Part shown: one piece after another, positions 46,488 through 59,333 of the stretch
Numbering within the stretch: the stretch's first letter is position 1
How the letters are laid out: the number at the start of each line of letters is the position of its first letter
Source of the DNA: Aquatica leii
Taxonomy: Eukaryota; Arthropoda; Insecta; Coleoptera; Lampyridae
Reading direction: 5' to 3'
Length of the DNA stretch: 64,000 bases
Assembly (NCBI GenBank): GCA_035610365.1
Contig: CM069433.1
Span: 167,230,882-167,294,881 of the forward strand
Translations under genes and position numbers: made by a program
Notes under the pieces: generated by a model
Database searches by the model: none
Told to the model about the DNA's origin: nothing
The model's input: only the letters and a program-made list of their open reading frames with translations

Positions 46488-47094
46488 TAATGCAAATCGA
46501 TAGAGAATTAAAAACTACATTAGAAACAGTTAAGAGAAATCGAGGGTGCTATTTCAAAAAGTAAGTTTTAGCAGTTTGAAAAATTTCAAAATTAGCGCTC
46601 TCGTACAAAATAAGTATGGCAAATTACAAAAATCTTTTAAACTATTTAAGTAAGTTTCATCTACAAATTTACAAAGACAAATTCCAAAATTTCAAAAAAC
46701 ACCAATTTTGTGATCATTTCTTTTTGATACTGTGTTTTTAAAGAAATTGTTCTAAAATGGCGTCGCCACCTTCATCAAACAACATAAAAATTGATAGGTT
46801 GCTATATAAAAAGAGTAACTTTATGCTGCCCAGCGAAAACTAAACACCTTGTATAAACAAAAATATTTTTAAAATATGCAGCTTTTTAATAGAAATGAGT
46901 ACAATACTAAACATTGTATGTCAATCTTGAAGACGTATGGAATCTTTTCTTTGACGGCCATATATTAAACATTATTCAAATGTTAGTCTTGCAAAAATAA
47001 GACAAAGATACAAAAATGGTAAAAATAAGAATGATCTTTGCGATCTAGATATAATATAACTAAGAACTTTCCTTGTATTATTGGTACTAACATC
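46488..47094. other. Spacer with TATA-like box
   Basis: GCTATATAAAAAG at about 46800-46812 with a downstream GC-richer patch might be an old promoter, but no gene follows. Otherwise nothing. Confidence 0.3.
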
Positions 47095-47149
47095 AATTTT
47101 TAAATCTAACCACGAAGAAAAGAATAAAAAGCAAACCAATTTTTGTCAC

Positions 47150-47720
47150 TGACAGATCTGTTAGAGATGTCTTTTAATCTGTAACGAATGCAAATCGATT
47201 TGGCATCAATCTCGTTTGTTTAAGATTTGATGATGCTGAAACAAAAAACGAACAAAAAAAAAAGAAGACACACTCGTAAATTGCCAGTTCAAGTGCAGTA
47301 TTGAAATGAATGTTTGTGTGAATGAGATGTTAATTGCTTTTCGCGACCGATGCGAATACAAAATGTTTTTGCCAAAAAACCGGCCTAGTAGAGTCTCAAA
47401 GTTATGGCTTTGATAGATGCCAGGACAAAATATTGGACAATTCGTACAGACTATATTGTAAATAGAATTCTGATAGTAATGCTTTAAATAAAGAGGAAAC
47501 AAATACTCAAAACCCATACAAGCTGTACTAAGATTTAATGCATTTTTGCCAAGTAGAAAAAAGATGTCGGCACTAGCTTATATGGATACACTAGTGACAT
47601 GGCATTATTATCACATACACCAAAAACAAATTGAACTGTGTTGTTGATCTCGTCCATGCATAACAACAAATATAATAACCCAGAAACTGGTAAGTTAATC
47701 GCGGTTTAGAAAAACCGGTA
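47150..47720 (+). pseudogene. piggyBac transposase relic 2
   Basis: NRFGINLVCLRFDDAETK (47195-47245) matches the RFxxILxMLRFDD block. NEMLIAFRDRCEYKMFLPKNRPS (47315-47390) matches the DEQLxxFRGRCxFRxYxPxKP block, with its first residue Asn in place of the catalytic Asp. ALIDARTKYW follows, and after a gap DVGTSLYGYTSDMALLSHTPKTN and VLLISSMHNNKYNNPETGKL (47555-47700). The region between the two catalytic Asp blocks is deleted. Family differs from the relic at 41.5 kb. Confidence 0.65.
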
Positions 47721-48780
47721 AAAATCATCAGGCGTCTGTGTTTGCGTCTCGGTAAAATAGTCTGATTAAGAGTTCATAAACTTAGCTGCTTATTATTGTT
47801 CAACTATTATTTTTGTTTTAGATATTTTAAACAGTTTTTTACATGTCCTTTGTTTAAATTAATGTGATGAGTACCACGTTGTAAAATAAATAAATAAAAT
47901 TAATTATTAATTTTTCTACGTTTTACTCGTTGTATACAATATTGTTATTTTTATTTCATATTTTTTTACACGGTTTTTTACAACATGCAAAAAATCATCG
48001 TAATTAGTCATTAAAATGCTTGTTATAAATTAACTCTAATGATGTTATTGATGAATATACGTAAAGTTTTGTCGTGATTAAACAATATTTGTTATTTGTT
48101 TACACTGTTTTGTGTTGTGTTGTATTAATTCTAGACACAACTCAACAAGTAGCATCGTATTATTTTCAAGTTAATACGAATAGAAATTTTAAATAAAAAC
48201 AGTATTTGAGTTTCTAATTTATGTTTTCGTTTGATTATGTTGCGTCAAGCAAACCTAGGATACATTCGTTAGTTACAGCAATAAATGTTATCTAAAACTA
48301 AGCTACATTTTTAGTAAACACTTAAAAATAATAGTAGTTATGATAAAGGTTAATGCAATGTAAAAAACCAAAGTAAGTAATTGACTGAAATTTTATTACT
48401 CAGGAAATTTAGAAATCCTTAAGATTTAAATGTACCGGGTGAGTCAACGATAGAATAAAGCCAATACTAATAAAATATATATATTTATTATACACAGTAT
48501 CCGGAATTGTTCATACGCGAATTATGTTGGTGTGACTTATTGCTCAATGGCGTACTGTAGAAATGATTAAAAACATCTGTGGTAACCTAACCAATAAAGA
48601 TTGTAATATTGACATTGTGCAGAAAATATTTATATTTAAAGGAACAACACATATTTTTGATCTCGCTCAGTCCCGGTGAGAATATGAATTTTCTAAATGC
48701 GTTTGGTACTCTGGCATGTAAACAAGCATTGTTTCACATTTCCATAGAATATGAATCATAGCATAAATTCTTGATTTAAT
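47721..48780. other. AT-rich spacer
   Basis: No feature recognised. Confidence 0.4.
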
Positions 48781-48839
48781 TTGAAATTATTGACAAAATG
48801 TAATTGTCAAAGGGTATTGTGGTGAATAAGTTAACATCT

Positions 48840-49600
48840 TTAATTGTGTAGAAGAATGGTTCCCAAAATATTTTGGTCCACGGGCCCCTTTTTATAGTCA
48901 AAAATTGCCCACGGACTACTAAGTGACTACATAAATGCATAATAGAAAAATTACAAATTAAACTTTGATGTCTTGAATGGTAAATAATGACGTAAAAATA
49001 AAATATAAATAAACATTTTGTTGCAGAAGTAGTTAATGAAATTATAATTTTTGTTTTAAAATACAAAAAAAAAATTTAATGATTGGATAAATCTGATGAG
49101 ATTTTATGAGGGTATTTATGTCCGGCTCAATATTTGTGAACAGCAACCGAAAACAATCAACAGCTTCTGTAGAATAACCCATAATTCTGGATATAAAATT
49201 GAAATCTGTTTTTGTAACCAGAAGTTGTCGTATCCTTGTTTAAATATTGACTTCAGCTTCACATCTGTGGATAATTCAATAAGTTGCTCTTGTATTAGTA
49301 TTATTTACCCGTATTTGTGCTCTAAGTTTGACTACTTGCAAAAGAGATTAACACCCAATCGGGAATATCCAACTAAAGAATATCTTCAAATCTTTGGTTA
49401 AGTTCCGAAAGAAACGCCGTTAAGTGTTGAAAATAAGCAAACAAAATCTTGATGGCATTGTTGCTTATAGGGATGATATTTATGTATATTTTATAAATTC
49501 CATACTCGCAAGTTGCATAAACCAACTTCAACGGAAATTGACCGCAAACTGCATGGTCCGAATTTATCATCGGCAAAACACGCTCGTCTGTGCGGTCCAC
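48840..49600 (-). pseudogene. Possible hAT-like (ZBED/SCAND3-type) relic
   Basis: Minus open frames 49373-49600 (YFQHLTAFLSELNQRFEDIL) and 49100-49370 read in part like the region before the C-terminal dimerisation domain of hAT-type proteins. At 48852-48900 the plus strand carries GGTTCCCAAAATATTTTGG and a GTCCACGGGCCCC stretch, which resembles hAT terminal sequences. No catalytic block is certain. It could be a hAT end with internal remnants, or chance; a low-confidence call. Confidence 0.3.
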
Positions 49601-50936
49601 ACTTACTGTGATATGGTAGTTATTTTAAAACATTTTATTTTATTAAAAATATAATCACATACCACCTCTCTTTTCCAATTAATAAATATTACTTTCAAAT
49701 TTTTGTACACATTTTTAATAGTAGGTACTGACAGATGGTATTGTAGTATTAAAATTAACAGCAGTCAAATATCGATCTTTTCTAAAACTAGCGCCGCCAT
49801 AAAATGTTTTGACCATAAAAGCTCTTTCTTCGTTAGTCATTATTACGTAAATAAATTTCAATATGGGGTTTAACGTCAAATTCTTATTGACAAACAAGCA
49901 TTACAACAAAAATTTGCTGTCAAAGTCTAAAATCAAGCCTAATGCTATTTAAAAACTGTCGTACTCTAAGTTAGTGTTTTAAAATAATAAATCGCAGTTT
50001 CAGTCTTATTGGTAGTATTTTTTGAATCACAATAATTGTCTCTTTTTATTGATAGTATTGCCTTTTTTCTAAGTTAAATTGGCGAGCAACAATTAGCAAA
50101 AACGTTCAATACCAGGTTAAATTCCAATGTTCGACTTTGAGAACGAACTCCCGGTATATCAAAATTTTTATTTTCAACAAACCATTGTTTATTATAATAA
50201 TTTATATTAATATATAATGAATAAATAGAAAGTTACAATGTAACGCTCTCTTGAATTAATTATAAGAGATGTAAAGATAAAATTTTATAGAAATGTATAT
50301 TGTGTAGATACTCACTGTCTACCAATTAACTCTTAAAGAAAAAAGTCAAAAATTAAATAACAACAGAATTTAATAATACAGTAATATACAGTAATTCCAA
50401 AGATTCGCGGATTTAGTTATTTGCGGAAGTAAACAAAACAAACAAAACTATAGAATAGTAAGTCATAACTTTTAGGGTGCATTATATTAAATTATAAAAC
50501 CCAATATGTCTAACCTTTGTTACAGAATCATTAATAATAGATTCTTCAGAAACACATCTGTGTTAGAAAAACTTACTCTTAAGTTTTTAATAAAAAAGAA
50601 ATCCGTAATAAATGTTAAAGGATTACTGTACTGATAACTGTGACACATAATTCTTTTAATCAACTTAAACAAAAGCATAGTTTTGCTTAAATAAACTAAA
50701 TTAAAAACAAAATCCGTTTTATTCAAATATACTTACGTAACAAAAGTTCCTGCGTAACAATACGAATTATACTTCTTGTTGTCCAAGACTAGAAACATTT
50801 GTTGTATGCAGTTCATATCACGCATAAAACAGAAATAAATTGTTAACTAAATGCACAACTTTTTTATACTTTATATTATAGATTAGATGTTGCAGGTATC
50901 ATTTCTACTGCGTTCTTGGATAAACCTGTATAGATA
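49601..50936. other. AT-rich spacer
   Basis: Nothing recognised; short open frames here have no motifs. Confidence 0.4.
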
Positions 50937-50940
50937 AGCC

Positions 50941-51820
50941 TGTAACGTCCCGTTTGAGTTCATTAGAATTAAAATTCAATTTTACATTCGTTTATTTTTT
51001 GCAACTAATATTGCACGTAAATTTATTCAGTTTGGCAACGTCGCGTGGTTTTAACCGACTTGAGTGTAGCTTTTAAGCTGACACTTCCGTTTGAACAATC
51101 TCGCGCAGTTCACGTGTGTGATGCGAGGAAGGCAAAATTTTCTTGATTATGGCGTAAAAACGCATACAATTTAATTTTTATTCATTCTATCTAATTATTG
51201 TGATTTCGCAATATTGCGCAATACAGTTAGACAAAGGACTTTATTTTGAAGGCCGTTGTTGTAAATGCAGCGGTCTTTTCGTTTATTGGATTTTTTATTC
51301 TGGATCTTTTCTTTTGGTTTTGTCGTTTAATTAATGGATTATCAGTTATTGAAGTTTATTATACATTGGTTTATTCCTGTTGAAGAATTTTATCACTACA
51401 ACAAAGTATGTGCTAAAGATAGAAGATATACGATAACGTCATATCATGTGGTGAGTCAATTGAAATTAAGTTACATTTTAAATTCAGTTATTAAAACTTT
51501 TCACTCGATAACAAATCAAACGTTTACGACATTTGCATTTAATATCAATTAATAATCAGATGTAAGATTTTACGCTTTTTATTCATCACCAATTTAAAGG
51601 TGGTTGGCGCCCTAATATTTTATTTTAAGTACTGTTGTATTCTAAATATGTTTAATTCAAATATTGTTCATTGTTCTCTAATGTAAATAGTATATTAAGT
51701 ATAGTTAATAAATTAACGGAGTTCACGTCTTTGTCTGTGCTTACGATTGCTGCCGTGGTCAAATTATTATTTTTACATTTTTATTATACGTTCTTTATTT
51801 CGGAATAATTTTTTATTACA
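50941..51820. mobile_element. Solo LTR E, TSD AGCC
   Basis: Begins TGTAACGTCCCG and ends TTTTTATTACA, so TGTAA/TTACA inverted termini. AGCC lies directly on both sides (50937-50940 and 51821-51824). No internal retrotransposon region is adjacent. GTTGGCGCCC lies at about 51604. GC content is higher than the surroundings in the first third. The open frame 51334-51552 (72 codons) inside has no recognisable domain. Length 880 bp. Confidence 0.75.
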
Positions 51821-51824
51821 AGCC

Positions 51825-52130
51825 TGACTCAATGCGATGTCTGTTATTATAATTAAATAATAATTTATTCATTGTTATTTATTTTAACTTCTATATCAAT
51901 AAAAATGTGTCACAATTATTTTATATTAAACTTTGCGCGGTGAAATGTGATAAAGCAGAAGAGAAAGAGCAAATCAAAACCACGAGCATCAAGTAATACG
52001 ATATGATACTCATGTATATTATGTGTCAGGGCACATACAAATTAGGAAATTGTAAAGAACTCATCACCAGAAAGGCGTCCGGAAAATTAAGTATCCTTCA
52101 ATAGAATTCTCAGACTGTTGTCAAAAGAGG
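51825..52130. other. Spacer between LTR E and gypsy fragment
   Basis: AT-rich at first. From about 51950 a purine-rich stretch may already be degraded gag sequence, but no motif is readable. Confidence 0.3.
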
Positions 52131-52131
52131 T

Positions 52132-53505
52132 ATGGAGGAACAAAAACAACATGTAAATTTTGTGAAATCAATTTTTCAAACAATTAAGTGTAACATAAAC
52201 GTAGTCGATAACAACCAGTGTAATTTCGGAAACTTTGTTTGGCACATTGTACACCTTAGATCCAAATATCCCAATTTTGCCTACTGTAGGTATTTCAATA
52301 CAAGAAGTGACAAGAAAACTTTATATAATTAGAAAGCAAGTTTTAATACAAGCTCAAATAAAAAATACTCGTTTTCCCATTGTGTTCTTTGTAGCTAATT
52401 ATTTAAGTATTTATTGTATTATTGGCATAGCTTAGATGATTTCTAGAAACCGTGTCACAATTTGTAGAAAGGACACATGGAGTTCAAAAGTCAGCTGAAT
52501 TAAAAGTAGAAAGTAATGACAAATATAAACAAAACCTTGAAAAGTTGTATCTAAATCCAGAAGAACCTCAACAAAAATAAACTTTGTCCAATAGTAACAT
52601 CGCAGAAAATGAAAACCCTTATCAAAATTATAGTTGCTATCCCGACGTTTTACCTTTTAAAGCAGCATTTGTAAAGCATACAGAAAGACACAAAATCTTA
52701 TTCCTCATTCTAAAAGAAACGACGAAAGAAATAGAACGCATGTTAGGGACAATTAAACGCTCAAGTTCTCCGTTTCTAATAAGAATAGTTCGATACGCAT
52801 ATGTTTAGATGCACGACGTTTAAATAAAGTTATAGTCCACGACAGGAATCGCCGCAATAGAAAATTTAATACAAAAATTTGATGGAGTGAAGTTGTTGTC
52901 ATCGCCTGACTTGACTAGCGGATACTGGCAAGTACCGTTAAACAAAACATCAAGATAGTACACACCATATTTAATTAATGAAAAGATTTAACAATTTATT
53001 ATATTATTAGTGTTACCGTTTGTACTTTAGGAATTGAAGTAGATCCACTTTCATTTGAAAGTTATAGGAGGTAAAAGTTTTCTGCTAACTTCACGCTTCA
53101 GCAAAATATGTTGAGCACAAAAAACATTTGGTTTAAAAGTTATAGATAGTTAAAGTTTTTTGCTAACTTCACGTTCAAAAATGTTGAGCACTGATTCTGA
53201 AAAATTCTTAAGAATCAGTGCTTTATTAGTGCTTCGTATCAAAGCACCGGCAAACACGTGGTTTAAAGATTATAGAAGATATAAAAGCACATATCTGAAA
53301 ATATTGTGTTACGTGCATCAATTTCAAAATGTACTACTCTGTAGATTCTTGTTTGAATTAAAGTTACTCTTCCATTTCTCGACGCCATTTATTGAGTTGG
53401 TCTCTTTTGGCCGAGTAAACGAAAAGTCGTCATTTTACTTTCACGTCGTTTGCTACATAACAATATGCCTGCTTGAATTAATATTGATTTCTTAAAAAAT
53501 CTACG
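52132..53505 (+). pseudogene. Ty3/gypsy pol fragment (protease, RT)
   Basis: A protease-like block (IQAQIKNTRFPIVFFVANYLSIYCIIGI, 52340-52435, matching the FxVxxxLxxxxIIGxDFL end of gypsy aspartic protease) is followed by the start of RT: KETTKEIERMLGTIKRSSSPF (52720-52775), then ENLIQKFDGVKLLSS and PDLTSGYWQVPL (52858-52950). The motif A Asp is kept (PDLTSGYW; the family has LDLxSGYW). LVLPF at about 53015 is the LPFGL block. YxDD, RNase H and integrase are deleted. Stops are frequent. The LTR at 53506 follows directly, so this is the internal region of a truncated copy. Confidence 0.7.
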
Positions 53506-54551
53506 TGTTATGACACGATGTATAATGAAAACATCTATAATTAGTTAATTTATTCAACGCAGGGTAAGTGTCTTCTAGTCTTTTTTGGATTAAAGGTAAT
53601 TTGTAATGTGTTTTCTTTGTCGGTACAAGTTTAACATCGACGATGGAAAAGTTCTAAAAGGAAACATTAGACCTACGAACACTGCGATACAAGAGCAGAT
53701 ACGATTAATATTTCTATTCGGAGGCAATTGACGTTTAACTAATACCACCTTAAACTAAAGTGCATATGTACCAGCATACGATACGTTTCGGTTCTCCTAC
53801 CTTTTATAAATGTTACATTTTACCTATTGTAGAGTTTGTGAGTCACCAGATAGACACGATTATTTTCAGGTAGTTTGATTACAGGAAGCCAGTAGGAAAA
53901 CGATTTCTGAAAGTAAACCTGAATCTTGGTAAGTCAATTTTTGATTTTAAGTATTCGTTGTCGCTACGGTGCTGCTCATAAATCATATTTACAAATCGCG
54001 TAAAAACGTTTAAAATTATTTGCTTCTATTACTATTAGTCACTTAGTTTAAGTTAAATTGCTATCGCATGCTGATTACGTCAACTGTCAATTATTATTGA
54101 TAATGTAATTTACTTACAAAGATTTTTGTATGTCCTGGCTGTTACACTTACGATTTGAGTGTATTGTGAGTTGCCGATTCTTCCGGTGTTTTAGTATCTA
54201 CGTATACTAGTACTCGAACTAAATTTACTTACTGTGATTTTATCAAAATATCTCTAATTGTTATTGACGCAAATTTTAATCTAAGGTATCCTTCTAACTT
54301 TAATTAAAGTACAACTGATGTTAACGATTTGGTTTCTTTCTTCGATTCATCCAGCTTTACGAACATTAAAAATTTTATACATGCTTCGGGTCTCCTATGC
54401 TAATCTAGCAGGCGCTATATCTGCAAAACAAAATCTGGCGCCCATTAAAATAAACTTATCACTTGAACCTTCTCCCTCTCCGATAGGTATTGTTTTAATC
54501 CTATAGCAAGTTAGCCGTACAGGGTTCGTAAATTACTAGAAGCTTGTAACA
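53506..54551 (+). mobile_element. 3' LTR C of the gypsy fragment, relative of LTRs A and B
   Basis: Starts TGTTATGACACG and ends AGCTTGTAACA. It shares with LTR B, in the same order, GCAGGGTAAG or its variant, GGAAAACG and the GTAAGT stretch, ATCGCATGCTG, GTTGCCGATNCTTC, TGGCGCCC, and GTTNGCCGTNCANGGTTCGTAA near the 3' end. The sequence is clearly diverged, so it is a sister family. No matching TSD, because the 5' LTR is absent. It gives the link between the solo LTRs and Ty3/gypsy. Confidence 0.75.
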
Positions 54552-55590
54552 ATTATTTCTAATTTATAACCGATTATTTTAGGTTTTTACAAAGCATTGT
54601 ATGTGGTAGTGCGTTACAAAAATAAACAGGTCGTTTTAAAAATGAAAACATAAATTTGTTTCTTTGTGACTATATAGAGGTATTTGCACGGTCAAGAAAC
54701 ATATCGAACGAGTGTTTTATCATGCTGCAAACGTCAACTTTGTTCTTTGGAATATTATAGTGTAATACGACAAATACGTTACTCCAAACGGTTTAAAACA
54801 CATAAAAGACAGTATTAACCGACTGACCAGGTGAAACCAAGGTACAAATAATTATTTAATACCAATACAACAAAAACGCTGTTACTTATAACGCAAGTAT
54901 TCGGCTACTAATCGTTTACTAATTCTGACAGAATATTAGTGAAGGATTTCTATGAACCTGGAACCCGATTTACGTAAACTAAAAGCAATGTAGATGTTTG
55001 TAGCAAACTATTTGTTTGTAGTAATAACGGAAAGTCTAGAAATTAGTATAAAAACGTCATTTAAGCATAACGCTGGTACCAGGTTGTTTAGAACAGTTTG
55101 ATAATTTTACATAGGTATCGTTTATGGTTTAAACGCTGTAGATAATTACATCTTATACATGATATCAAATGCGTTAGATGGATTTTTTCAGGCAAGCCAC
55201 GTAAATTTGTAGAAACTGTAGAAAAGATTCACAACTTCTATGAACAGAAATAAGGACTATGTTTTTACTGTCACTTATTGTTTACGCACAAACCTCAACT
55301 CTCATTTGACATGTATTGTAAAACAGAACGTTGCGCTTGTAAAACATTTGTATGCTTAGGCGAGAAAATTTAATCTTTTAAAGCTTTGGGCGTTGCCAGT
55401 TGACTTTCAAAGCGTAAACAAGTGCTAGACTGTACATACAAATGACAATGTCTATCGTGAGTGATAACTACGAGGTTAACTGCCTCAACTTATCTGGTAA
55501 ATATTATTTTTTTATATACTGTGTACTTATAAGTTAAGTACATTCTGAATCTAACAATAAAACGTTATTAACAAAAAACCCTGTTTAAAC
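54552..55590. other. Spacer
   Basis: No feature recognised apart from a possible short 5' leader of the jockey element near 55540-55593. Confidence 0.4.
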
Positions 55591-55593
55591 AAA

Positions 55594-56280
55594 ATGAATA
55601 ACAATCACTTTAAACGAGCCAGGCATGAATTATCACCACTCGTACCAGAAATAAATAAAAAGTATTTATTTGAACCCGAAACACTAATAGCCAACAATAA
55701 ATTCATCGTTACAGAAAAACAAATCGAGAACGCAGGTAAAATAATTTTTTCCAGAAAAACTTGCCACATCAATAAATTCTATGGATATATCTAAATCTAC
55801 CTTGCAACAACCTGGAGATAATAAAGAAAAACAAATCAAGATTCCCCCAATTTACATTCACAATATAGGCTAAAAATGAAGGAAATCTTTAATTTACCAA
55901 AGCCGAACCATGTAATCTAGAAGTAAAAATGAGAAAGAATTTTAACGAAATCTTTCAATGTAAACGATGTCAAGTGTACGGACACACATAAAACTACTGC
56001 CATTCGCATGCACGATGTGTAAAGTGTACTGGTAACAACCTATTTAGTGAATGCCCTAAACGACCTGGAGAAGATCCCAATGCGTGAACTGTTTGAAAAA
56101 ACACCCGGCCAACTATAGAGGTTGTAATTATTTAGTGCAAGTACGCCAAAACCAAACGAGAAACTCAAGTTTTTGAACAAATAATAGAACATACTCCCAA
56201 ACAGTGCCAGGTAGACAAGAAACCCAGGCAAATGAGCTGCCACTTTCTAGGCATTCTACATTCAAACCTAACACCATATT
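55594..56280 (+). pseudogene. Jockey-like LINE ORF1 (gag-like, CCHC knuckles)
   Basis: Starts MNNNHFKRARHELSPL at 55594; the first frame stops at 55794. Further on, in shifting frames, come FQCKRCQVYGHT and YCHSHARCVKCTG, then CVNCLKKHPANYRGC, three consecutive Cys/His knuckles as in jockey ORF1. The end is near 56280. Several stops. An RNA-binding gag-like protein, dead copy. Confidence 0.65.
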
Positions 56281-56329
56281 CGTTCAATGACCGGCAAGCA
56301 TCAACTAATCTCATCCACTAATAAATAAC

Positions 56330-58400
56330 TTAACATTGACTAATTGGAATGCCAATACAGTCAAATCACAACGCACTCTTTTTATCAAATACATGATAAG
56401 GCACAACCTTGATATCGTGTATATTACCGAGACACACTTTGTTAGCATAAAAAGAATTCGGATCCCTTGATAACTTGTATATCGGAAAGATAGAGAAACA
56501 GTGACTGCGTCAGGCGGTGTCGCAATGATGATCAAAAAGAAATTTATACATTACGTTTATTAAACTCTATATGAAAAATAAAAAAATAAACGGAGGAAGA
56601 AATTGGCAAACTGTATAATTAAAATGAGTCCACTCTACTCCTCGGGGACTGCAAAAAACACTATATGAAAATGCCGTGCTAATAACCCGAATGGAATCAA
56701 ATTATATAATATAATGGCTAACCGTGGTATCAATATATCTGCCCCAGATAAATACACTTATTACCCGTATCGACCGGATCATCAACTATGACACCTTGGA
56801 TGTCGTGCTGCATAACAATATGGTTACCTTTGTGTACCAAACAGTACATTCCAACCTTGATTCTGATCATCTTTCAGACGTCATTAGTTTCCACTGTACA
56901 CCACAAAACACACTTCCTCCGCCTAGGCTAGTTTGTGATAAAACAGACTGGGACACATTCACGACAACATTTAATCAAAAACTAAAACCAATAGGGCCAC
57001 TGAATACATCCTCGGAACTAGACGACGCTGTACTAAAATACACAACGACCTTACAAGAAAATATACGAGAATCAACCACACCATGGAAACATAGGAAAGT
57101 TCCCGACCATATGAAATCTCCCAATTATATATTAGATTTAATTAAAGGAAAAACAGATATAGAAAAAAATGGCAGAGAACTAGGTTACTATACCTCAAAA
57201 CTCTGTTTAACCATCACTGTCATTTAGTCAAGCACGAACTAGACAGACTTAACTCTTACCTTGAAGAAATACAACCGTGTGATCCTTCCATATAGGTCGC
57301 CACCAAAGAGATTTTAATCCAACCAGACATAAATTATCCAACGGTATCAAATAACAGCACATACTCCCCTGAAGAAAAAAAAACTGATATATTAGCCACA
57401 TATTTAGAATAAGTATTCACACCAAATACTGGGGCACATGATGAACTCTCCGAAACCTAAGTAAAGAACGCAATTAAGATTTTAAATTTACAAGATAAAG
57501 ATGAAATAGTCCCAGCATCCGCTAAAGAAATTATATCCCTGATCAACAAATTACCCAAGCTCCTGGTCTCGACCTCATTATCAATGACGTTCTAAAACAC
57601 CTCACCAAAAAGACACTGGCATACTTAACCTCTATCTATAATACTGGTCTTAGACTCGGGCATTTTCCAAATTCTTGAAAAACTGCGATTATAATACCCA
57701 TCTATAAAATAGGAAAATCTAAAGAAAATTCGGACAGTTATAGACCCATTAGCATATTGCCAACTTTAACTAAACTCTTAGAAAAAGTTATATTTACCCG
57801 GTTGTACGACGACTTCTAGCGTAAAGAAATTGTCCCCCTCATTAATTCGGATTTTGAACAACTCACTAAACGTCCCAACAACTGCTTAGAATTTTGAAAC
57901 AATCGAAAGAGGATTTGAGAATAAAGAGTTTACTGTTGCTGTTGGACAAACTGTCTGTTATAAATACACTGCTCTACCTAATTAAAACCATTCAATCCTT
58001 CCTCAACAACAGATCAACAGTCAACAGTTAGAGTAAACTCAACATTATCTATTTTAAAATCTATAGAGGCGGGAGTCCCGCAGGGCAGCTTCTTGGGTCC
58101 TACGCTATTGAATCTGTACATTTTTGACATTGCAACCGCAATTTCTTCCACATGAGCCATGTTTAATGACGATACGGCTATAATAACACAAAACCTTGAA
58201 CTCGCTCAAAACTCTACAACTGTACTATCTAAATGGTTCACAAAATGAAAAATATTAACATCAATCCTGATAAATGCCAAACTAAAATGTTTATCCTTAA
58301 ACAATATAATGATCTTCCAAAAGTTAAAATAAATAATACAAAGCTTCAAACAATGAAAAAAAATGTACTAGGAATCAAGCTTATGTAGTTTGTGCGGAAT
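56330..58400 (+). pseudogene. Jockey-like LINE ORF2 (endonuclease, RT), decayed
   Basis: NWNANTVKSQRTLF (56342), DIVYITETHF with the catalytic Glu, VTASGGVAMMIKKK, a GDCKKHY remnant, then an open stretch 56724-57227 (RIDRIINYDTLDVVL, DSDHLSDVISF, linker). APGLDLIINDVLKHL near 57570, FPNS-KTAIIIPIYK, YRPISILPTLTKLLEKVI (57740-57790), EAGVPQGSFLGPTLLNLYI (58068-58120) and FNDDTAI (58160; FNDDTA in place of xADDTA) are RT motifs. Motif A is not readable. Ten or more frame breaks; inactive. Confidence 0.75.
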
Positions 58401-58965
58401 ACTCAAATACAGAAGGAGTTAAGTGTTTCTCTTGTAACAGAGTTTTTTCCAAAACACTACAGTAAAGTTCTTCCAAAACATACCTTTGTGTTATAACTTA
58501 GCCGTGTATAGCCAGCTATAATAAATTAAAAAAAAGTTTTATAAATGATTAGAAACAAAAATTATTGTTCATAAGGCTTAATCAGTGATAAGAGTAAATA
58601 GAAGTAGCGACGTTATTGATAGTAAGCAAATTCAAACAAAACCATACAAAAAAAAGAAAAAGACGTGCCTTTGTTGGGCTATCTATTGTTTACGTACATT
58701 ATTAAATACTATCCCTATTTCTCCTATCCAATTCTGTGAGCCTAAGTGTATGCTTACTGTTTACACATCACACCGATCCGTGCAAAACCGATCTCAGCTG
58801 TTTCTATCGAATCGGAGCGGTGCAAGAAAGTGTTTAAATACAAAGCGTTGTCCAGCTTGCGAGTAGTTTTGAAGATGGATGTTACAATTTTGATATGTGA
58901 AAACTCCATGAATTGCAAAACTAATATTGAAATTAGTTTGACACAAAACTTTAACCTCCTATAAC
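58401..58965. other. Spacer
   Basis: Two overlapping plus-strand open frames (58585-58866 and 58746-58964) in different frames have no motif. Unassigned. Confidence 0.35.
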
Positions 58966-59086
58966 TTTTGGTATTGGTCTTGGTCTTGCAGCAGTTGGTC
59001 TTGCTGTTGATCTTGTATTGATATTCTTCATCTCGGTCTTACTCTTGGTCTTGAATATAGAGTTTAGGTCTTGTTCTTGGTCTTTC
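58966..59086. repeat. GGTCTT(G)-type simple repeat, block 1
   Basis: About ten imperfect copies of TTGGTCTTG or TCTTGGTCT over 120 bp, on the plus strand. Confidence 0.7.
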
Positions 59087-59245
59087 GCGCAAAACTCCTG
59101 TCATGCATATTTACACCGTACTATGAATAAAAGTCCATGTTGTTAAATAATTTTTTTATGGATATTTGATTAATAACAAAAAATTAAGTTTCTTTAATAA
59201 AAAGTGAAACAATCTGTCTAACCCACATAAATTACAATAAACACG
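59087..59245. other. Spacer
   Basis: AT-rich, no feature. Confidence 0.3.
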
Positions 59246-59333
59246 ACATGTTTTGGCTTTATTAATACTTAAGCCATCTACAAGTACAACTGTATCTGTA
59301 AATGGCTTAAGTATTAAAAAAGTGGAAACGTGT
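59246..59333. ncRNA. Hairpin, miRNA-precursor-like
   Basis: Two 32-base arms (59246-59277 and 59302-59333) around a 24-base loop. On the plus strand there are 27 Watson-Crick pairs, three G-U pairs and two mismatches. The inner 14 bp (AATACTTAAGCCAT) plus flanks are perfect. Size and shape fit an animal pre-miRNA, but a tiny foldback MITE would look the same. Confidence 0.45.

Noticed and set aside
51334..51552. 72-codon open frame
   Set aside because: It lies inside solo LTR E and has no motif.
50941..54551. One complete gypsy element with LTR E as its 5' LTR and LTR C as its 3' LTR
   Set aside because: LTR E has its own AGCC duplication on both sides, and the two LTRs differ in sequence.
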